Shown here piece after piece: positions 59,638 through 64,000 of a stretch of 64,000 bases of DNA; positions within the stretch are counted from its first letter, which is position 1; each line of letters opens with the position of its first letter. The stretch is from Nicotiana tabacum (taxonomy: Eukaryota; Streptophyta; Magnoliopsida; Solanales; Solanaceae), in the NCBI RefSeq assembly GCF_000715075.1, contig NC_134087.1, positions 188,573,276 to 188,637,275 of the forward strand, in the 5' to 3' direction. The position numbers were made by a program, and so were the translations under genes. The notes under the pieces were generated by a model that saw only the letters and a list, made by a program, of their open reading frames with translations, did not search any database and was not told where the DNA came from.

Positions 59638-61583
59638 AGGATGTTGAGGATACTATTCAGGTTGAGGACCCGATGCAGATAGAGACCACATAGGGAGTTT
59701 TCTTTACTCTCTACCCCTTTTCCCTATTCTTATTTGTTATTAGCATTGATGACAATGCTATCTTTCATTTAGGGGGTGGTCCACTTTGAATTTTGACATT
59801 TGGTATGTAATAACCATTACACTATTTTTCTTTATCTTTATTTTCACTTTTGGCATGTATATATTCATTCTTTTCACTTTTGGTATGTATATATTTTTAC
59901 CATTTGATGTATATGCTCATTTTCATTTATGTATATATTCGCTTTACCTCAAATTTTTATAATTATCAGTTTAATTTCTGTAGTTTACTTCATAACTTCT
60001 TTCGTTATTTTCCCTTATTAGCATAGCTTCTTATTTCCTTTAGTAGCTTCTTTTTAAGTTGTTAGCTTTTTTTTTACGCTTTATGTGAACAATAAGTCTT
60101 TGGTTTTCTTAATGTCATATTTCTTTGCAAAGGTAGATGTTATGTGAACCGGGTCGCTCTTCCCAACGATGGATGGCGTGACAACCTTCTTAAAGGATTG
60201 AGTCCTTTTTCTTTATGCTTTGGTATATATAGTAGTAATGAATAAAAATGTCTCAAGCAGGCTTCACTTGGTAGTAACACATTTACCTTCGACCTTATGG
60301 TTAGAAATAAGTTGATTGACAAAGAATGGCTCTAGTTGTGACCTTTAGACTCTTGTGTTGACTAAAACAATCATCGAGTGGTTTCTTTGAGCCATGTGTG
60401 ATGTTCAATCTTAGCTAGGGTTGTCGTGGGATCTCGACTCTATTCTCTTTAACAATCCAACAGCTTGTGAGGTGAGGTATTGAATTGCAAGTCCAAGTTC
60501 CGTGCCAATAAGTCTAAAACTTGCCCTAAATGTTTGTCTTGGCGAAATTCTAAGTGTAGATCGACTTGAGAAATGATTGTAGGCTCTCTTTGATCCAATT
60601 TGAAACTTGAAAGCTTCTTAGACTACCAATGTGATATCCCTAGTCAACCCTTTTGAGCTAAAGCCTTTTTTTCTTTCAATAACCACATTATAAGCCTTTA
60701 TCCGTTCTATGATGACCCTCTCTTGGCACCCGATCTTTTTTTAGCATTCTTGATAGACAAGTGGAAAAAGGATAAGTTTGGGGGAGAGACGAGGAATTTG
60801 AAAGTGATAAAACGTACAAAGAACAAAAAGAAATGAAGAAAAGGGAAGGCAAAAGAAAAGAAAGAAAAGTCAAAAAGAAAGTGAATAAGATAGAAAAGTG
60901 AATGGATTCAAAGAAATCAATGATGAAAGGCATGATATGATTAGAAAAGGAGAAAAATGATTGTCATGAGCAAAAAAGAGTGATAGTGTGTCTCTCTAGT
61001 TCCCCTAAGGAAGAAGAAAATGACTCAAAGAGTCAAGAAAGTATGAGCTGAAATGAGAAAATGGAGTGCTTAAGGAAAGAAGAAATCATCATATGTCGAT
61101 AAGTCCTACCTTAATCCAAAAGCCTTCATTACATTGCCACAAAAGCCCTATGTGATCTCGAGTTGAGTGAGCTTACATTAGTGGTGATTTACATAAAGCG
61201 CAAGCTTATGGTACTTAGAGCCGGACTTGTGACATTCCTTTGAGAGAGATGAGCGTACTTCTTCATAATCCTTGTTTTAAGTATTACAAAGCTAAAGTGA
61301 GATTTTCTTATGGAGAGTAGAGGAGGAGTTTGGATTCCAGAATGACCTACATAATAGAGCGAGCTTCCTTGATGAATTAAGTCAATTCTTGATGCGCGAG
61401 TGTCGCATTAGATCTATGGTACTCAAAAGGTCAAAACATTGTGTTGTTGATAATTCATTTGTGTTGAGGGTAATTGTGAGTCCCAATTGATGCATAATTG
61501 ATTCACCTTAGGGAGGCTGAAATATCCTTTTGTTTTAGTGGAGGTAGGAATTACCATATTTGCTTGAGGACAAGCAAAAGCTT
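59638..61583 (+). other. Athila 3' non-coding region
   Basis: No coding with family resemblance. It holds a T-rich stretch (59700-60120) with TTTTCACTTTTGGTATGTATATA repeats in part, a purine-rich A/G stretch (60770-61080), and a second copy of the polypurine core AAGTTTGGGGGAG at 60774-60786. The Leu/Phe-rich minus frame at 60688-60933 is an artefact of the purine-rich stretch. Confidence 0.7.
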
Positions 61584-61597
61584 AAGTTTGGGGGAGT
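61584..61597 (+). promoter_or_regulatory. Polypurine tract of Athila
   Basis: AAGTTTGGGGGAGT directly before the 3' LTR start TGATAAGTAGGG. Confidence 0.9.
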
Positions 61598-63048
61598 TGA
61601 TAAGTAGGGATTTTAACCTATTATTTACTCTCTTTTACTTGTGTTTTGGGCCAAAAATGCGTGAAGGTATTCTCGGAAACTAATGTAATATCTTTGCCTG
61701 TATGAATTATTCAAAATGAGCCAAAGGAGTCATAATCAACTCATAAATGAGTCAAAACTTGAACAAAACCCAAGACTGGGCCAAGAGTTCTAAAACACGG
61801 AACGCACTAATATTGTGCGGCCGCAAAAGACATAATGTGACGGCGATTAGAAATATACAATCAATGAAAGGGAGATTCTGAGAGTTGTATTTTCAGGCTA
61901 AATGACAAGCGCGGTCCGCATAAAAAGTACATAGCTGCAGAAGTCTATTGTGTGGACACAATTGAAATTATGCGGTCCGCAACACTCAGCTCAACCCAGA
62001 TCTAGATTTGAAGAATGCGGATCGCCGTCGGAATTATGCGGCCACGAAAGCAAAAATGCGGCCGTGCTCAGAATTATGCGGTCGCACAACCTCCGCAAGG
62101 GTATTTTTGTCCGAAAATTTCAGCTTAGTATAAATAGATCGTTTACATTTTTAGGTTATGCTATGTATTATCTGAGTACGTGAGGCGGCTGCACATTCCG
62201 TTTTGGGCAATTTTGTACTAGAATTATCTCTCAACATTAGATTTTCATCTTTTAATCTAGTATTATAAATTTTATCTTCTTTTCTTCTTTGATTTCTGTT
62301 AATTCCATGAGTAGCTAAACCCATAGTTGGGGTTGTGACCCAACTCTAGTGTGGGTATTTGATGAGTGTTGAATTTTTGGGCTTAAACGTGTATGGGTTA
62401 GTGATATTTAGCCTAGTTCTTGCTATAACTATAGAATTAGTGGTTTCAAATACTGATTCATGCCATTATGACTTAATCTCTACTTGACAAAGAGGGACTA
62501 AGTCTAGGAAAACTATGCTAACAAGAAATTAGGGTGAACTCAAGAAATTAATAACCCCAATTAAAGGGTAAAACCTAGAGATAGTAATACCTAATTTGAG
62601 CTAATATCACTTGAATTGCATGAATACCCATTTGAACTTGAGAAAGCCAAATTGGGCAAAATCACTCAAACTACCAAGAGGTATAGAGTGAGTACCTGGG
62701 TGTGATAGCTATATTACGACCCCATATAATCACAAGATTGTCCTAGATTCCATTATCCGTTAGATATCCGTCTAGGTAGAAGTCACGAACCTAGTCTCTT
62801 TAAACCCTTGAAAATTAATAACAGAAACATTATACTTAGTTTCAAATATTGCATACTATAGAATAGAGTTAGAAGTAGAAATCAAACCAAACATGTGTGG
62901 AAGTGTAATTAAGAGCAAAACCTACATCTAGGCTTAGATATAAACCTAATTCCAATTATTAACTCCTTGTGAATTCGATCCCGACCTAGTTGGGTTAAAA
63001 CTGCACCACCATCGCTACTGAATAGTAGTGCAGGCTTGGACCCGATCA
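61598..63048 (+). mobile_element. 3' LTR of Athila element
   Basis: Pairs with 30253-31746. It starts TGATAAGTAGGGATTTTA and ends GACCCGATCA. It has a TATA box at 62129-62138, GC-rich words at about 61800-62090 and a single copy of the 66-bp unit duplicated in the 5' LTR. Confidence 0.92.
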
Positions 63049-63053
63049 TCTTT

Positions 63054-64000
63054 CGGGGATGGTACAGAATAGTGATATCATAATCCTTAAGCAGCTCTAA
63101 CCATCTCCGCTGACACAGCTTGAACAGAAGTTGCAAACTTTGGTGATTAGAGTAGATCGCACAAGGGACACCGTACAAATAGTGCCGCCAAATCTTTAAG
63201 GCATGAACAATAGCTGCTAAATCAAGGTCGTGGAAATGATAGTTCTTTTCATTCACCTTCAACTATCTTGATGCATAGGCAATCACCCTACAGTCCTGCA
63301 TCAACACCGTGTCGAGACTAATCTGCGACACATCACAATAGACAGTATAAAACCTCAAACCTATAGGCAATACCAATACTGGGGCTGTAGTAAAAGCTGT
63401 CTTGAGATTTTGAAAGCTCTCCTCAAACTCCTCTATCCACCTGAACGGAGCACCCTGGTCATAGGTTCTACAATAGATAAGAATCCCTCAACATATCGAC
63501 GGTAATACCCTACCAAACCAAGAAAACTCCAGATCTCCGTAGCTGAGGACGGTCTTGGCCAACGTTGCACACCTTCCACCTTCTTCAGATCCACCTTGAT
63601 TCCTTCACTCGACACTACATGACCCAAAATGCCACGGAATATAACCAGAACTCACATTTTGATAACTTTCCATATAACTTCTTTTCCCTTAAGGTCTGAA
63701 ACATTGTCCTCAGGTGTGGTTCATGATTCTCCTGGCTCCGGGAGTACATCAGAATGTCGTCAATAAACACAATGACAAAAGGTCAAGATAGGGCCGAAAT
63801 ACACTAAGCATCAAATGCATAAATGCTACTGAGGCATTGGTCAGCCCAAATGACATCACAAGGAACTCGTAATGACCATACCGAGTCCTAAAAGTAGTCT
63901 TCAGGATATCTAGCTTCCGAATCTTCAACTGATGATAACCTAAACACAAGTCAATCTTGGAAAACACTTTGGCACCTTGTAACTGATCAAATAGGTCATC
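63054..64000 (-). pseudogene. Tekay pol: reverse transcriptase (partial) and RNase H N-terminal part
   Basis: Runs off the right edge. RT motifs on the minus strand: [15 protein letters not shown] (63749-63967), FIDDIL catalytic box at about 63750-63768 (in another frame after a frameshift), [25 protein letters not shown] and FLGLVGYYRRYVEGF (63433-63627). RNase H is at 63054-63262 ([50 protein letters not shown]). The protein continues, after the Athila insertion, at 30252. In the RNase H part the family's third Asp (TDHxSL) reads SNH, so it is lost. Confidence 0.88.

Larger units (their letters stand above)
30253..63048 (+). mobile_element. Athila-type Ty3/gypsy element (13.6 kb plus inserted Ogre)
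   Basis: 5' LTR 30253-31746, primer site with Asp-tRNA complementarity, gag, protease, RT, RNase H, integrase, an extra 3' ORF of the Athila env-like type, polypurine tract and 3' LTR 61598-63048. It lies inside the RNase H region of the Tekay pol gene. A 19.1 kb Ogre element splits its gag-protease region at 33393/52541. All genes carry stops or frameshifts. Confidence 0.92.
16150..64000 (-). mobile_element. Tekay/Del-clade chromovirus (3' LTR to RT), interrupted by two insertions
   Basis: Minus-strand Ty3/gypsy element. Visible in transcript order from the right edge: RT, RNase H (interrupted at 63054/30252 by Athila), integrase, chromodomain, polypurine tract, 3' LTR (interrupted at 16915/26634 by a non-autonomous element). 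Its gag, protease and 5' LTR lie right of the window. The integrase C-terminus with chromodomain places it in the Tekay/Del clade. Confidence 0.9.

Noticed and set aside
60688..60933. Hydrophobic Phe/Leu/Ser-rich minus frame resembling a membrane protein
   Set aside because: Reverse complement of an A/G-rich low-complexity stretch in the Athila 3' region.

Overview
This window is plant nuclear DNA made almost entirely of transposable elements. I see no host protein-coding gene, tRNA or rRNA. The element families (Ogre/Tat, Athila and Tekay Ty3/gypsy elements with very long LTRs, plus a hAT relic) and the TTTAGGG-type telomere motifs point to a large Solanaceae genome. Nicotiana is my guess, but the genus cannot be fixed from the sequence. 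The region looks like pericentromeric or other heterochromatin.

Left part (1-10216). About 5.5 kb of a 43-45 bp minisatellite, in which every unit carries two inverted telomere-like boxes, runs into about 0.8 kb of non-coding sequence, a polypurine tract and a 3.9 kb LTR. The polypurine tract is identical in 10 bases to that of the Ogre element at 33-52 kb. I therefore read the satellite as the expanded 3' untranslated region of a Tat/Ogre-lineage retrotransposon whose 5' part lies left of the window.

Middle-left (10217-16149). This holds the 5' end of another minus-strand Ty3/gypsy element (internal leader, Met-tRNA primer site, 2.2 kb LTR). It was inserted into a decayed Tat pol fragment (RT to archaeal-type RNase H). 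A hAT transposon fragment follows, inserted in the same Tat relic and cut in its transposase dimerisation domain by the next element.

Right part (16150-64000). A minus-strand Tekay/Del chromovirus holds the rest and leaves the window on the right. Its 3' LTR contains a complete 9.7 kb non-autonomous element (16916-26628, TSD ATGCA) with LTRs related to the Tekay LTR, in opposite orientation. Its pol gene contains a plus-strand Athila element (30253-63048). The gag-protease region of Athila contains a complete minus-strand Ogre element of 19.1 kb (33394-52540, TSD GGGGG). The order of events is Tat, then hAT, then Tekay, then Athila, then Ogre: a five-level nest readable from target-site duplications and broken domains.

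All coding regions carry stops or frameshifts, and several catalytic residues are lost, so no element here looks autonomous. The most novel items are the telomere-box satellite in a retrotransposon 3' UTR with its internal higher-order duplications, the non-autonomous Tekay relative inserted head-to-head in its relative's LTR, and an in-frame 91-codon duplication in the Ogre protease.
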